Below are positions 28,437 to 37,639 of a stretch of DNA of 64,000 bases, piece by piece. The stretch lies in contig NZ_CP017113.1 of NCBI RefSeq assembly GCF_001720465.1, positions 2,170,001 through 2,234,000 of the forward strand. The letters are read 5' to 3'. The notes under the pieces are model-generated. The model made no database searches. It was given only the letters and a program-made list of their open reading frames with translations, and was not told where the DNA came from. This DNA comes from Porphyrobacter sp. LM 6 (lineage in GTDB: Bacteria > Pseudomonadota > Alphaproteobacteria > Sphingomonadales > Sphingomonadaceae). A program made the position numbers and the translations under genes. Position 1 is the stretch's first letter. Each line of letters starts with the position of its first letter.

Positions 28437-29297
28437 GTGACCAATCCCATGGACGACGCTGTCGTCTCGATGGAGCAAGTGGGCGGCCGGACGCTACGGA
28501 CTGCTGCCTGGCGGCTCGACCAGCCCTCCGAACATCTGCCGATCCTGTTCTTCAATGGCATAGGCGCCAATATCGAGGCCGTGGCCCCGCTCGCAGCGGC
28601 TTTGCCCGAACGCGGCTTCATCATGTTCGACATGCCGGGCACGGGCGAATCGCCTGATCCGCTGGTGCCCTACAACCCCTTCACCATGAGCTGGACCGCG
28701 TCCCAGTTGCTCGCGAAATACGGGATCGACCAGGTCGATGTGATGGGCGTTTCGTGGGGCGGCGCGATGGCGCAGCACTTCGCGTTGCAGCATCCCGGCC
28801 TGACCCGGCGTCTCACACTGATCGCGACTACGCCGGGGATGGTGATGGTGCCCGGCAACCCGGCCGCCTTCACCAAGATGGCCGATCCGCGCCGCTACAT
28901 CGATCCCGAGTTCATGAACGAACACTTCGCCACGCTTTACGGCGGCGTCGACAAGGACGGGGCGCAGCACCAGAAGGACAGCCATATCGGCCGGCTCAAG
29001 CCGCCCTCCCCGCGCGGCTACATGTACCAGCTGATGTGCATGCTCGGCTGGACCAGCCTGCCCGCCCTGCCCTTCATGACCAAGGAAACCCTGATCATGA
29101 TGGGCGAGGACGACCAGATCGTCCCTGTCATCAACGGCCGGATCCTGAAGGCGATGATCCCCAATTCGCGCCTGATGACCTTCGCGGGCGGCGGACACCT
29201 GTTCCTGCTCACTCATGCCGACGAAAGCGTGGCGGCGATCCGCGAATTCCTTGATGCGCCGGAAACGGACAAGGAAGCGCGCCGCTCGGCTGCCTGA
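28437..29297 (+). CDS. phaZ: Intracellular poly(3-hydroxyalkanoate) depolymerase-like alpha/beta hydrolase
   Basis: 286 residues from a GTG at 28437, supported by AAAGGA 9 bases upstream. It resembles the medium-chain-length PHA depolymerase PhaZ of pseudomonads: LFFNGIGANIEAVAPLAAAL, FDMPGTGESPDP, nucleophile elbow VMGVSWGGAMAQ (S106), acid in MMGEDDQIVP and His in FAGGGHLFLL (H254). No signal peptide, consistent with action on intracellular granules. Its place right behind phaC supports a role in PHA mobilisation; a general esterase cannot be excluded. Confidence 0.82.
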   Translation: MTNPMDDAVVSMEQVGGRTLRTAAWRLDQPSEHLPILFFNGIGANIEAVAPLAAALPERGFIMFDMPGTGESPDPLVPYNPFTMSWTASQLLAKYGIDQVDVMGVSWGGAMAQHFALQHPGLTRRLTLIATTPGMVMVPGNPAAFTKMADPRRYIDPEFMNEHFATLYGGVDKDGAQHQKDSHIGRLKPPSPRGYMYQLMCMLGWTSLPALPFMTKETLIMMGEDDQIVPVINGRILKAMIPNSRLMTFAGGGHLFLLTHADESVAAIREFLDAPETDKEARRSAA

Positions 29298-29308
29298 AAC
29301 GACCAGTC

Positions 29309-29896
29309 ATGACACCCGAAGCTGTTGCCGATTACCTGCTGGGCGACCAGATCGCGTTTGATGCGGTCGCCCTTGCAGAACTGGCCCAGCAAGCGGGTGT
29401 CAGCCTGCCTCAGGATTACATAGCGTTTCTGAATCTCCGCAACGGGGGCTTCACCTCGCCCACGGCAAGTGAACAGCCGTCGTTGGTGACAAGGGACGGT
29501 TACGCGATCGATCAGTTCTACTGCGTCACTTTGCTGGAACCGGACTGGAACGAAACCTCCATCCGCAACTACAGGGCCATGACCCTGGGCCAATGGCTGG
29601 AAGAGACAGGCCGCGACCCGGCCAACGTGCCGCCGCACTGGATTGTATTCGGCGGCAACTGGGATGGCGATCAGTTCGCGCTCGATCTGTCAGTGCCAGG
29701 CGGCGAGGTGGTCTTGTTCGATCACGAAATGCTACCCTGCGAGGACGACAACGGCTTTCCTCCCGAAGACGGAATGGAACGACTTGGCCTGACGTTCACG
29801 CAATTCCTCGCGGCGCTCAGCCCGCACGGTTCGCCCGCCCCTAGCCGGAGCCTCGTAGAGCGGCTGCTGGGGCTTATGGGGCGCCGGTCCGGCTAA
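29309..29896 (+). CDS. SMI1/KNR4 (SUKH) family protein
   Basis: 195 residues. The N-terminal region LAQQAGVSLPQDYIAFLNLRNGG and the later IVFGGNWDGDQFALDLS are the SUKH-fold signature; acidic residues are frequent. In bacteria this fold is best known from immunity proteins of toxin systems, but many members are solitary with unknown roles. No toxin gene is adjacent. It follows the PHA depolymerase by 11 bp and overlaps the end of the convergent GDPD gene by 23 bp. Base composition is slightly less GC-rich than that of its neighbours, hinting at later acquisition. Confidence 0.72.
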   Translation: MTPEAVADYLLGDQIAFDAVALAELAQQAGVSLPQDYIAFLNLRNGGFTSPTASEQPSLVTRDGYAIDQFYCVTLLEPDWNETSIRNYRAMTLGQWLEETGRDPANVPPHWIVFGGNWDGDQFALDLSVPGGEVVLFDHEMLPCEDDNGFPPEDGMERLGLTFTQFLAALSPHGSPAPSRSLVERLLGLMGRRSG

Positions 29897-30845
29897 CTCC
29901 GCATTGCCCCGCAGTCGGCAGGCGCCCAGCCTCAGCGAGAGCGGCTGCCGCTTCGCGCGGGCGGTCGGTGGCGAGGATGTCGACGCCTTCCTTGCCGAGA
30001 TCGGCGTAGCGCTCATCCATGCCGAGCCGGTCGATCACCGCGTCGATCGAGCGCGGCGGGCGGCCGAGTGTGCCGAAGATCACCTCGATGTTCTGGCGAT
30101 CAAGCTCGCGGTAAAGTTCGGGGCGCGGCAGGCGGGTCCCGGTGAAAGCCACCATGCGATCCTCGGGGATATTCGCTGCCTTGAGTGCGGCGACATCCTC
30201 CGGCGCATCGACCGAGACCGAGATCAGCATTTCGGGCGCGGCGCGGTGGAGATTGGCGGCTTGCTCGACCGAATAGGCGATCAGGATCACGCTGTTCGCC
30301 ATACCTGCCCCACGGATTGCGGCGACCACGTCATCAACCTTGGCCGAGCGCTTGAAATCGATCTGGAGCACGGTGCGCCCCTTGGCCCAGGCCAGCACCT
30401 CGCTCAGCTTCGGGATCGCATAGGGTGTGACCCAGCCCCAATTGTCCTTGAGCTTGAGAGTGCGGAGGCTCGCCCATTCCATTGCGGCAGCCTCGCCCAC
30501 ACCGGTCGTCGTGCGTTCAAGCCGGTCGTCGTGGAGCAGGAACAGCACGCCGTCCGTGGTCTGCCCGACATCCACTTCCATGATCGCCGGTTGCGCCGCG
30601 AGCAGCGCTTCCATCGTCGGAATGGCATTTTCCGGCAGGCCCGGCCCCGGTCCGCCGCGATGGGCGGAGATCAGCGTCTGGCCCTTGGCCTCAAAGCAAT
30701 CGAGCATGGCTGACAAATCGGTCTCGGGAACCAGCGCCCACGCGCCCTGCTCCTGCCGCCGTTCCTGCGCGTCAAGCGGCGCCGCGAGCGCAGCCCATCC
30801 GGCAAGTCCCAGCACACCGGCCCGGAGAAAGCGCATTTGGCCCAT
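29874..30845 (-). CDS. Exported glycerophosphodiester phosphodiesterase family protein
   Basis: 323 residues from the ATG at 30845 (AAGGA upstream), with a signal peptide ending PLDA. GDPD fold marks: SAHRGGPGPGLPENA (H62, R63, E72, N73), MEVDVGQTTDG (E90, D92) and LLHDDRLERTT (H105, D106). These bind the metal and act as acid/base. The enzyme would release glycerol 3-phosphate from glycerophosphodiesters in the periplasm. Stand-alone gene; it starts 102 bp from a divergent amidohydrolase. Confidence 0.88.
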   Translation of the reverse strand: MGQMRFLRAGVLGLAGWAALAAPLDAQERRQEQGAWALVPETDLSAMLDCFEAKGQTLISAHRGGPGPGLPENAIPTMEALLAAQPAIMEVDVGQTTDGVLFLLHDDRLERTTTGVGEAAAMEWASLRTLKLKDNWGWVTPYAIPKLSEVLAWAKGRTVLQIDFKRSAKVDDVVAAIRGAGMANSVILIAYSVEQAANLHRAAPEMLISVSVDAPEDVAALKAANIPEDRMVAFTGTRLPRPELYRELDRQNIEVIFGTLGRPPRSIDAVIDRLGMDERYADLGKEGVDILATDRPREAAAALAEAGRLPTAGQCGVSRTGAP

Positions 30846-30947
30846 TCCATCATTCCTTGCTCGTCACAGTGTCAGATCGACCCGCGCCAGCCCCCTTGTG
30901 GGTCTGCGCGCTTTGCGACATCATCGTCCCCATAAGGGAGAGACAGA

Positions 30948-32714
30948 ATGGCGCAATATGACCTGATCATCCGGGGCGGCACGATTGTGGATGGCACCGG
31001 GGCTCCGGCCTTCACCGGCGATGTGGCGGTCAGCGATGGCCTGATTGCCGCAGTCGGCCAGATCAGCGGAAGCGCCGACAAGGAGATCGATGCGAGCGGC
31101 AAGATCGTCGCGCCCGGCTTTGTCGACATTCACACGCATTACGACGGGCAGGCGACGTGGGATCAGGAAATGGCGCCATCAAGCTGGCACGGGGTCACCA
31201 CCGTGGTGATGGGCAATTGCGGGGTCGGCTTTGCCCCCGCCCGCCCCGATCGCCACGAATGGCTGATCAGCCTGATGGAGGGGGTCGAGGACATCCCCGG
31301 CACCGCGCTCGCCGAAGGGATCACCTGGGACTGGGAAACCTTCCCCGAATATCTCGACGCGCTCGAGAAACTCCCGCGCACGGTCGATATCGGCACCCAT
31401 GTGCCCCACGGCGCTGTGCGTGCATATGTTTTGGGCGATCGCGAACAGCCGGGTGCAGTTCCCACGCCTGAGGATATCGCGGCGATGAGCGCGATTGTCG
31501 AAGAGGGCGTCCGGGCGGGCGCGCTGGGCTTTTCGACCTCGCGCACCGTGCTCCACAAGTCGGTCGATGGGGAACTTGTCCCCGGCACCACGGCGACGCC
31601 CGAGGAACTCATCGCAATCGGCAAGGCCATGGGCCGCGCGCAGGCAGCAGGTGGGCACGCGGTGTTCGAGATCGCGAGCGACCTCAAGCGCGAATGGAAT
31701 GAATTCGGCTGGATGGGTCAGCTCAGCCGCGAAGCCAGAATCCCCGTCACCTTCGCGGCCCTGCAATCGATCGCCAAGGAAATGACCTTGGACGAACAGA
31801 TCGCAGCCATGCGCGCCGAGAACGATAATGGTGCGAACATCGTCGCCCAGATCGCGCTGCGCGGCAACGGGATCGTGATGGCGTGGCAAGGCACCGTCCA
31901 CCCCTTCCGCTTCCGCCCCAGCTGGATGGCGATCGCCGACCTGCCGTGGGAGGAGCAGAAAGCCAAGCTCCTCGATCCCGCCTTCAAGGCGCAGATGCTG
32001 GCCGAACCCAATGATTACACGGATGCTCCCAAGGACATCGGCGGCGTGGTGATGGCGATCAGCATGGGCTGGACGCTGCAATACGAAATGGACCCCGATT
32101 TCGATTATGAGCCCGGTCCGGAAGCCAGCATCAATGCCCGTGCATTGGCCGCCGGGGTGGCGCCGCAGGAATATGCCTATGACCTGCTCTGCCGCGATGA
32201 GGGCCAAGGGTTCATCTACCTGCCGATCCTCAACTACGCCGACGGCAATCTCGATTTCCTCCATCCGCTCCAGCACGCCGGTGACACGGTCAATTCGCTG
32301 TCCGACGGCGGCGCGCATTGCGGGACGATCTGCGATGCGGCCTCGCCCACCTTCATGCTCGAACACTGGGTGAAGAACCGCAAGCGCGGGGCGACGATCA
32401 CGCTGGAGCAGGCGATCAAGCGCCAATGCCGCGATACGGCGGTGCTCTATGGCCTCGAAGATCGCGGGGTGATTGCGCCCGGCTACCTAGCCGATATCAA
32501 TGTGATCGATCTGGAGCGCCTCAAGCTCGGCAAGCCGTGGCTCGCTTTCGATCTGCCTGCGGGCGGCAAGCGGCTGCTGCAGAAGGCGGAAGGCTATGTT
32601 GCGACCATCAAGAGCGGCGTCGTGACTTTCCGCGACGGGCAGTGGACGGGCGAAACGCCCGGCGGCCTGATCCGCGGGCCGCAGCGCGTGGAACTGGCCG
32701 AGGCGGCGGAGTAA
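30948..32714 (+). CDS. N-acyl-D-amino-acid deacylase-type amidohydrolase
   Basis: 588 residues with AGGGAGAGA as ribosome binding site. Amidohydrolase family 3: YDLIIRGGTIVDGTG at the start, metal-binding FVDIHTHYDGQ (H62, H64), NCGVGFAP with the Cys (C91) that bridges the zinc site in D-aminoacylases, and SDGGAHCGTICDA near the end with the conserved Asp. No signal peptide. It probably hydrolyses an N-acylated or cyclic amide; the large subfamily it belongs to is annotated loosely and the substrate is unknown. Single gene. Confidence 0.82.
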   Translation: MAQYDLIIRGGTIVDGTGAPAFTGDVAVSDGLIAAVGQISGSADKEIDASGKIVAPGFVDIHTHYDGQATWDQEMAPSSWHGVTTVVMGNCGVGFAPARPDRHEWLISLMEGVEDIPGTALAEGITWDWETFPEYLDALEKLPRTVDIGTHVPHGAVRAYVLGDREQPGAVPTPEDIAAMSAIVEEGVRAGALGFSTSRTVLHKSVDGELVPGTTATPEELIAIGKAMGRAQAAGGHAVFEIASDLKREWNEFGWMGQLSREARIPVTFAALQSIAKEMTLDEQIAAMRAENDNGANIVAQIALRGNGIVMAWQGTVHPFRFRPSWMAIADLPWEEQKAKLLDPAFKAQMLAEPNDYTDAPKDIGGVVMAISMGWTLQYEMDPDFDYEPGPEASINARALAAGVAPQEYAYDLLCRDEGQGFIYLPILNYADGNLDFLHPLQHAGDTVNSLSDGGAHCGTICDAASPTFMLEHWVKNRKRGATITLEQAIKRQCRDTAVLYGLEDRGVIAPGYLADINVIDLERLKLGKPWLAFDLPAGGKRLLQKAEGYVATIKSGVVTFRDGQWTGETPGGLIRGPQRVELAEAAE

Positions 32715-32730
32715 CCCGCCGCCGTCCGGC

Positions 32731-33816
32731 TCATGGCTCGATCACGATCCCCTTGGCCGGATCCACGGTCCCGCCGATCATGGTGACGAACGTGGAGCGC
32801 GCGGCTTCCAGGCCCTTGAGCCTGACGATGTCGATCGTGCCTTCGACGGCGCCAAGGAAGCCATGCCACGTCGCGGCGACCATCTTGCCGCCTTCGACCG
32901 CCCCATGCTGCTTGAAAAAGCTGACGAAGTGGTGCGGCGCGAAGAACAGTTCAGGCTTGGGACCGGGAAGGCCACCCGACTGTCCGAAACCCGCACCGCG
33001 CTCCTCGATGTGGGTTGCTCCCACCAGGCACGAGTATTTGAGCGCATCCGTGAAATGGCCATGGATCGCGGCCAGCAGCGCGGGATTGCCCGCAAAATCG
33101 ACCGACACAGTATCAACCACCGGCAGGTCGGCGAGATCATCATAGGCCACGACCTGATCGTACAGCCCGGTGCTTTCGACAAAGGCGACATTGCCGCGCG
33201 AGGTCAGCCCGATCCGCCTGATCTTCGGCGAATTCTGCCTGGCCACACTCGCCAGCCCCATCGCGGTCTTTGACGAAGCGCTGGTCAGCAGCACTTGCCC
33301 CGCCCCAAACCAGTTTTCCGAACGCATGAAGTAATCGATCATGAAGCCGGTTTTGAACAGCGGCCCGTAAATCATCCGCTCGGCCTCGCGCGCGGGGTCA
33401 TGCTCGGGGTCGGCGGCGAGACGGTTGTAGCTGTTGTAGACCGGGCTCATCGGCTGGCGGTAATCGGTCATGTCCGAGAAATTGCTCGCGGATACCTTGC
33501 CCGGCCGCACATCGAGATGGCTCGCCATCGGCAGGTAGCCATAGACCCGCTCGCCGACCGCGATATCGGGATGGTTGCTCTCGATCACCCGCGCATGTCC
33601 CCACATCGGCACGATGCCGAGGCCCTCGGGCGCCGGGAAGAAGTCCCAGTATCTGAACCCGTCGCCCACCACCGCATAGGTGACGTTGTTGGCGGTGACC
33701 GAAAAGCTCTCGATGGCAAGCCGCACCGCGCCTTCAGCCAGCGGGGCCAGCGGCAGTTCGACAAGCGCGGCATCGCTCAATGCGTCCTTGCGGACGTGGA
33801 CTTGGGTGCTGGTCAT
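32731..33816 (-). CDS. DUF2855 family protein
   Basis: 361 residues from the ATG at 33816, preceded by GGAGGCGAGAG. The sequence resembles a divergent medium-chain dehydrogenase/quinone-oxidoreductase fold: an N-terminal FSVTANNVTYAVVGDGFRYWDFFPAPEG, then VLLTSASSKTAMGLASVARQ and RIGLTSRGNVAFVESTGLYDQVVAYDD, where a nucleotide-binding Rossmann half would lie, though the usual GxGxxG is replaced. DUF2855 has no assigned function. It is last after dnaN and a secreted unknown on the same strand. Confidence 0.75.
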   Translation of the reverse strand: MTSTQVHVRKDALSDAALVELPLAPLAEGAVRLAIESFSVTANNVTYAVVGDGFRYWDFFPAPEGLGIVPMWGHARVIESNHPDIAVGERVYGYLPMASHLDVRPGKVSASNFSDMTDYRQPMSPVYNSYNRLAADPEHDPAREAERMIYGPLFKTGFMIDYFMRSENWFGAGQVLLTSASSKTAMGLASVARQNSPKIRRIGLTSRGNVAFVESTGLYDQVVAYDDLADLPVVDTVSVDFAGNPALLAAIHGHFTDALKYSCLVGATHIEERGAGFGQSGGLPGPKPELFFAPHHFVSFFKQHGAVEGGKMVAATWHGFLGAVEGTIDIVRLKGLEAARSTFVTMIGGTVDPAKGIVIEP

Positions 33817-33866
33817 CGGGCTCTCGCCTCCTTGATTTGGTGCCGAGCTTGGCAGTCCGTGCCCGA

Positions 33867-34577
33867 TCATTTCGGCTTGGCTGAACCCTTGTAATAGCCG
33901 CCGCAGACACGATTGGTGCCGAACAGGTCTTTGCCGGTGCCGAAGCGGCCTTCGCTGAAGACCGCCGATTGAACGATAGACGTGGTTCGCGGCATGCGGC
34001 TGGTCACAAACGACTGAACCTTTGCAATCTCACCCTCGCCAACTGGCTTGATGCGCGGCGCTGCAACGTCAAAGAAATGCACCAGCGATCCGCCTACAGA
34101 TGTAAAGCGCAACGATTTGGTCACTTCGTTTTCGAGGTCCATGAGGCTCCCGCGACTGTCAAACTCCCCCAGATATAGCGCTTCGCCGGCCTTGATGGTG
34201 AAGACGCGGCTATTATTGTTGTAGCACAGCGCCCAGCGATCCTGCCGCGTGAACTGCTGGAAGGCGTAAGTTCCCGGAGGAACGTCAGCGACCAGATAGC
34301 CGTCATAGAACAGCTTGGGCTTGGCCAGCAGCGTGAACCCACCACCGAGAATGCTGCCACCAATCGCCTCTTGCTGCGCGTCATACGGCGCGAAAGTCAG
34401 GTGAAAGCCGCTCGCCATGTTGAGCGGCGGCTCAAGCTCTTTGGCCTTGATGATGACCAGTGCACGCTCGCCATCTGGCGTTACCGCGATCTTCTCGGCT
34501 TTCTGTCCTGCCCACGCGTGCGGCGCGAGTGCCAGACACATCGCAGCCAAGATGAAACGGAACAAACTCGGCTTCAT
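33867..34577 (-). CDS. Secreted protein of unknown function
   Basis: 236 residues. A clear signal peptide (FRFILAAMCLALAPHAWAG) precedes a domain with VPPGTYAFQQFTRQDRWALCYNNNSRVFTIKAGEALYLGEFD, a pattern seen in DUF2846-like envelope proteins, then a region ending FGTNRVCGGYYKG with two Cys. I cannot name a function. It lies 31 bp after the dnaN stop on the same strand. The gene reads visibly less GC-rich than dnaN and DUF2855 around it, so it may be an insertion. Confidence 0.65.
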   Translation of the reverse strand: MKPSLFRFILAAMCLALAPHAWAGQKAEKIAVTPDGERALVIIKAKELEPPLNMASGFHLTFAPYDAQQEAIGGSILGGGFTLLAKPKLFYDGYLVADVPPGTYAFQQFTRQDRWALCYNNNSRVFTIKAGEALYLGEFDSRGSLMDLENEVTKSLRFTSVGGSLVHFFDVAAPRIKPVGEGEIAKVQSFVTSRMPRTTSIVQSAVFSEGRFGTGKDLFGTNRVCGGYYKGSAKPK

Positions 34578-34608
34578 CCTTTCGTCCTCTCGTCCGGCTG
34601 GTGCCAGA

Positions 34609-35736
34609 TCACACCCGCATCGGCATCAGCACGTAAAGCGCGCGGCTCTTTTCGTTCTCGCGGATCAGCGTCGGTGCGCCGGCATCGGCGAGGTGCAGTT
34701 CGACCGTGTCGGCATCGATCTGGCCGAGGATGTCCTTGAGGTAATTGGCGTTGAAGCCGATCTCCATGCTCTCCGCGCGGTAATCGGCTGCCAGTTCCTC
34801 GACTGCGGTGCCGTTGTCCGGCGAGGTCACCGAGAGCGTCACACGGTCATTGTCGAGCCCGATCTTGACCGCGCGGGTCTTCTCGGTGGCGATAGTCGCC
34901 ACGCGGTCCACGCCCGAATGGAACAGCTTGGGATCGACCTTCAGCAGCTTGTCATTCGCGGTCGGAATGACGCGGCTGTAATCGGGGAAGGTGCCATCGA
35001 TCAGCTTGCTGGTCAGCACCATGCCGCCCTCGCCGCCGAGCGTGAAGCGGATCTTGCTGGCCGAGAGGTCGATCAGGACGTTGCCGTCGAGCGCCTCTTC
35101 GAGCAGCTTGCGCAGCTCGCCCACAGCCTTCCTCGGCACGATCACATCGGGCATCCCGGCAGCGCCTTCCGGGCGCGCGATGGTGAAACGCGCAAGGCGG
35201 TGGCCGTCGGTCGCCGCAGCCTTGAGCAGCGGCTCGTCCTCGTCGGTCACGTGCAGGAAGATGCCGTTCAGATAGTACCGGGTTTCCTCGGTCGAGATCG
35301 CGAACCGGGTGCGGTCGATCAGCTCGGCCAGCAGGCGGGCGGGCAGTTCAAAGCTGGTCGGCAGATCGCCTTCGACGATCACCGGGAAATCGTCGCGCGG
35401 CAAGGTCGGGAGCTTGAAGTTCGAGCGGCCCGCCTTGACCTCCAGACGGTTGTCATTGGTGGTCAGGCTCACCTGGCTGCCTTCCGGCAGCTTGCGCGCG
35501 ATATCGAACAGCAGGTGCGCCGAAACCGTGATCGCGCCCGGCTGATCGACCGAGGAAGCCGACATCGTCTCGACCACCTGGAGATCGAGGTCGGTCGCCA
35601 TCACCCGGACGTTTCCGCCATCGCTGGCATCGATCAACACGTTAGACAGGATCGGAATGGTGTTGCGCCGCTCCACCACCGATTGCACGTGGGAGAGGCA
35701 GCGCAGCAGCGTCGCGCGTTCGATCGTGGCCTTCAT
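34609..35736 (-). CDS. dnaN: DNA polymerase III sliding clamp, beta subunit
   Basis: 375 residues, close to the 366 of E. coli. Three clamp domains are visible: MKATIERATLLRCLSHVQSVVERRNTIPILSNVLI at the start, LTSKLIDGTFPDYSRVIP in the middle, and the C-terminal PTLIRENEKSRALYVLMPMRV typical of DnaN. It rings DNA and tethers polymerase III. It is not next to dnaA here; the upstream gene on the same strand is fabG, 163 bp away, so dnaN probably has its own promoter. Confidence 0.97.
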   Translation of the reverse strand: MKATIERATLLRCLSHVQSVVERRNTIPILSNVLIDASDGGNVRVMATDLDLQVVETMSASSVDQPGAITVSAHLLFDIARKLPEGSQVSLTTNDNRLEVKAGRSNFKLPTLPRDDFPVIVEGDLPTSFELPARLLAELIDRTRFAISTEETRYYLNGIFLHVTDEDEPLLKAAATDGHRLARFTIARPEGAAGMPDVIVPRKAVGELRKLLEEALDGNVLIDLSASKIRFTLGGEGGMVLTSKLIDGTFPDYSRVIPTANDKLLKVDPKLFHSGVDRVATIATEKTRAVKIGLDNDRVTLSVTSPDNGTAVEELAADYRAESMEIGFNANYLKDILGQIDADTVELHLADAGAPTLIRENEKSRALYVLMPMRV

Positions 35737-35871
35737 CGCTTTCGCCTATCGTTCCTGTGGTTGGCGGTGAAGGGAGAGGAATCGCCTCCAAGCGCCGGAA
35801 TCTATCGCAAAACCTTAGCGCAGGCGACGATACGGGCAAGTTGACGTTGTTGCGAGGGGCGACTCGGCTGG

Positions 35872-35892
35872 GGATAAGGGCCAAACTGGCCC
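35872..35892 (-). terminator. Weak hairpin behind fabG
   Basis: GGGCCA (35878-35883) and TGGCCC (35887-35892) pair around a 3-base loop, just after the fabG stop on the minus strand, followed there by TTATCC rather than a full T-run. It may partly end fabD-fabG transcription before dnaN. The stem is only six pairs, so confidence is low. Confidence 0.35.
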
Positions 35893-35899
35893 GTCCCAA

Positions 35900-36667
35900 T
35901 CACCCCAGCATCGCCATCCCGCCGTTCACGTGCAGGGTTTCACCCGTGACATAGGCCGCCTCGCGGCTGGCGAGGAAGGCCACCGCAGCGCCGATTTCCG
36001 CGCCCTCGCCCATGCGGCCCATCGGAATCCGCCCGTTGATCGCGGCCTGCTGCTTCTCATCGAGCGCGGCCGTCATGGCGGTGCGGATGAAGCCGGGGGC
36101 GACGCAGTTGGCGGTGATGCCGCGACTGGCGACTTCCTGCGCGAAGGCCTTGGTCATGCCGGTAAGGCCCGCCTTGGCGGCGCAGTAGTTCATCTGCCCG
36201 GGATTGCCGGTCGCGCCCACCACGCTGGTGATGTTGATGATCCGCCCGAAGCGCGCCTTCATCATCGGCTTGGCGGCCGCGCGCATCAGGCGGAAGCTGG
36301 CTTCAAGGTTGATGCGGATCACCTGATCCCACTCATCGTCCTTCATCCGCATGCCCAGATTATCGCGCGTGATGCCGGCGTTGTTGACGAGGATGTCCAT
36401 CGTGCCGAGCGTGTCGATCATCGCCGGGATCAGCTCCTCGACCTGGGTCTGGTTGCCCAGATCACAGGTGATTTCGACATGGCCATCATGATCGTGGTGA
36501 GGATAGGCTTCGTTGAGCTCGTCGCGGAAGGCCCGCAGCTTGGCCGCGTTCGAACCCGACAGCGCCAGACGCGCGCCTTGCGATGCAAGCGCGTGGGCGA
36601 TCGCCGATCCGATCCCGCCGCTTGCGCCGGTGACCAGCGCATTCATGCCCTTCAATGAAAACATCAT
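35900..36667 (-). CDS. fabG: 3-oxoacyl-[acyl-carrier-protein] reductase
   Basis: 255 residues. SDR enzyme of fatty acid synthesis, NADPH-dependent. Visible: NALVTGASGGIGSAIA, DILVNNAGITRDN, the catalytic Ser in ITSVVGATGNPGQ and Tyr-Lys in NYCAAKAGLTGMTK, and the FabG-type end YVTGETLHVNGGMAML. A His-rich PHHDHDGH stretch near residue 55 is an unusual insertion. The start overlaps the fabD stop by 4 bp. No acpP gene follows, unlike the common fabD-fabG-acpP order. Confidence 0.93.
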   Translation of the reverse strand: MMFSLKGMNALVTGASGGIGSAIAHALASQGARLALSGSNAAKLRAFRDELNEAYPHHDHDGHVEITCDLGNQTQVEELIPAMIDTLGTMDILVNNAGITRDNLGMRMKDDEWDQVIRINLEASFRLMRAAAKPMMKARFGRIINITSVVGATGNPGQMNYCAAKAGLTGMTKAFAQEVASRGITANCVAPGFIRTAMTAALDEKQQAAINGRIPMGRMGEGAEIGAAVAFLASREAAYVTGETLHVNGGMAMLG

Positions 36668-37605
36668 GCGATCTCCTTCGCGAAGGCTTCGAGGTCGGCC
36701 ATTGTCACCAGACTGGCGACCTGTGCGTCCTTGTCGATCCGTCCGACCATCGGGCCGAGCACCTTGCCGCCCAGCTCGACGAAGCTTTCGACCCCATCGG
36801 CGCGCATGGCAAGCACGCTTTCGCGCCAGCGCACGCGGCCCGTGACCTGTTCGACCAGCAGGGCGCGCTCTTCTTCCGGATCATCGACCCGCGCGGCGGT
36901 GACATTGGCGTAGATCGGCAGAGTGAAAGCGGCAGGCGGGGTTTCGCCCAGCGCCTCGGCCATCCGCGCGGCGGCAGGTGCCATCAGCGAGGAATGGAAC
37001 GGCGCCGAAACGTTGAGGATCATGCCGCGCTTGATCCCGAAGTCCTTCACCAGCCCGACAGCGCGCTCGATCGCGGCGGTATGGCCCGAGATCACGACCT
37101 GCGAGGGATCATTGTCATTGGCGACTTCGCACACTTGTCCTTGCGCGGCGGCTTCGGCGAGCGCCTTGGCCTGATCGATGTCGGCACCGAGGAGCACCGC
37201 CATCGTGCCCTCGCCCAGCGGCACCGCCGCCTGCATCGCCTGCCCGCGCAGCTTGAGCAGCCGCGCCGTATCGGCCAGCCCGAAGGCCCCGACTGCACAC
37301 AGCGCCGCATATTCACCGAGCGAGTGGCCGGCAACGCAGCCACCCTTTTCGGCGAGCTTCACGCCGAAATCCTGCTCCAGCACCCGCAGCGTGGCGATGG
37401 CGTTGGCCATGATCGCCGGTTGGGCATTTTCGGTCAGGGTCAGTTGGTCGTCCGGCCCGTCGCGCATCAGCGCCGAAAGCTTCTGCTTGAGCGCCTCGTC
37501 AACCTCGCCGAACACTTCGCGCGCTGCCACGCTTGCTTCGGCAAGTTCGCTGCCCATGCCGACCTTCTGGCTACCCTGCCCCGGAAAAATGAATGCGCGC
37601 ATCAT
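36664..37605 (-). CDS. fabD: Malonyl-CoA:ACP transacylase
   Basis: 313 residues from the ATG at 37605. It loads malonyl groups onto ACP. RAFIFPGQGSQKVGMG is the N-terminal FabD signature; the nucleophile Ser is in CVAGHSLGEYAALCA, the catalytic His in NVSAPFHSSLM, and the Gln/Arg positions are in the usual places. Operon with fabG (4-bp overlap). An ATG three bases further in is equally possible as start. Confidence 0.95.
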   Translation of the reverse strand: MMRAFIFPGQGSQKVGMGSELAEASVAAREVFGEVDEALKQKLSALMRDGPDDQLTLTENAQPAIMANAIATLRVLEQDFGVKLAEKGGCVAGHSLGEYAALCAVGAFGLADTARLLKLRGQAMQAAVPLGEGTMAVLLGADIDQAKALAEAAAQGQVCEVANDNDPSQVVISGHTAAIERAVGLVKDFGIKRGMILNVSAPFHSSLMAPAAARMAEALGETPPAAFTLPIYANVTAARVDDPEEERALLVEQVTGRVRWRESVLAMRADGVESFVELGGKVLGPMVGRIDKDAQVASLVTMADLEAFAKEIA

Positions 37606-37639
37606 AGACCCCGTTATGCCGTGATTTTGGCGCGCGCCG

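Noticed and set aside
35869..35877. DnaA-box-like TGGGGATAA near dnaN
   Set aside because: One mismatch to TGTGGATAA and a single isolated copy. No cluster or AT-rich unwinding element, so no origin is called.
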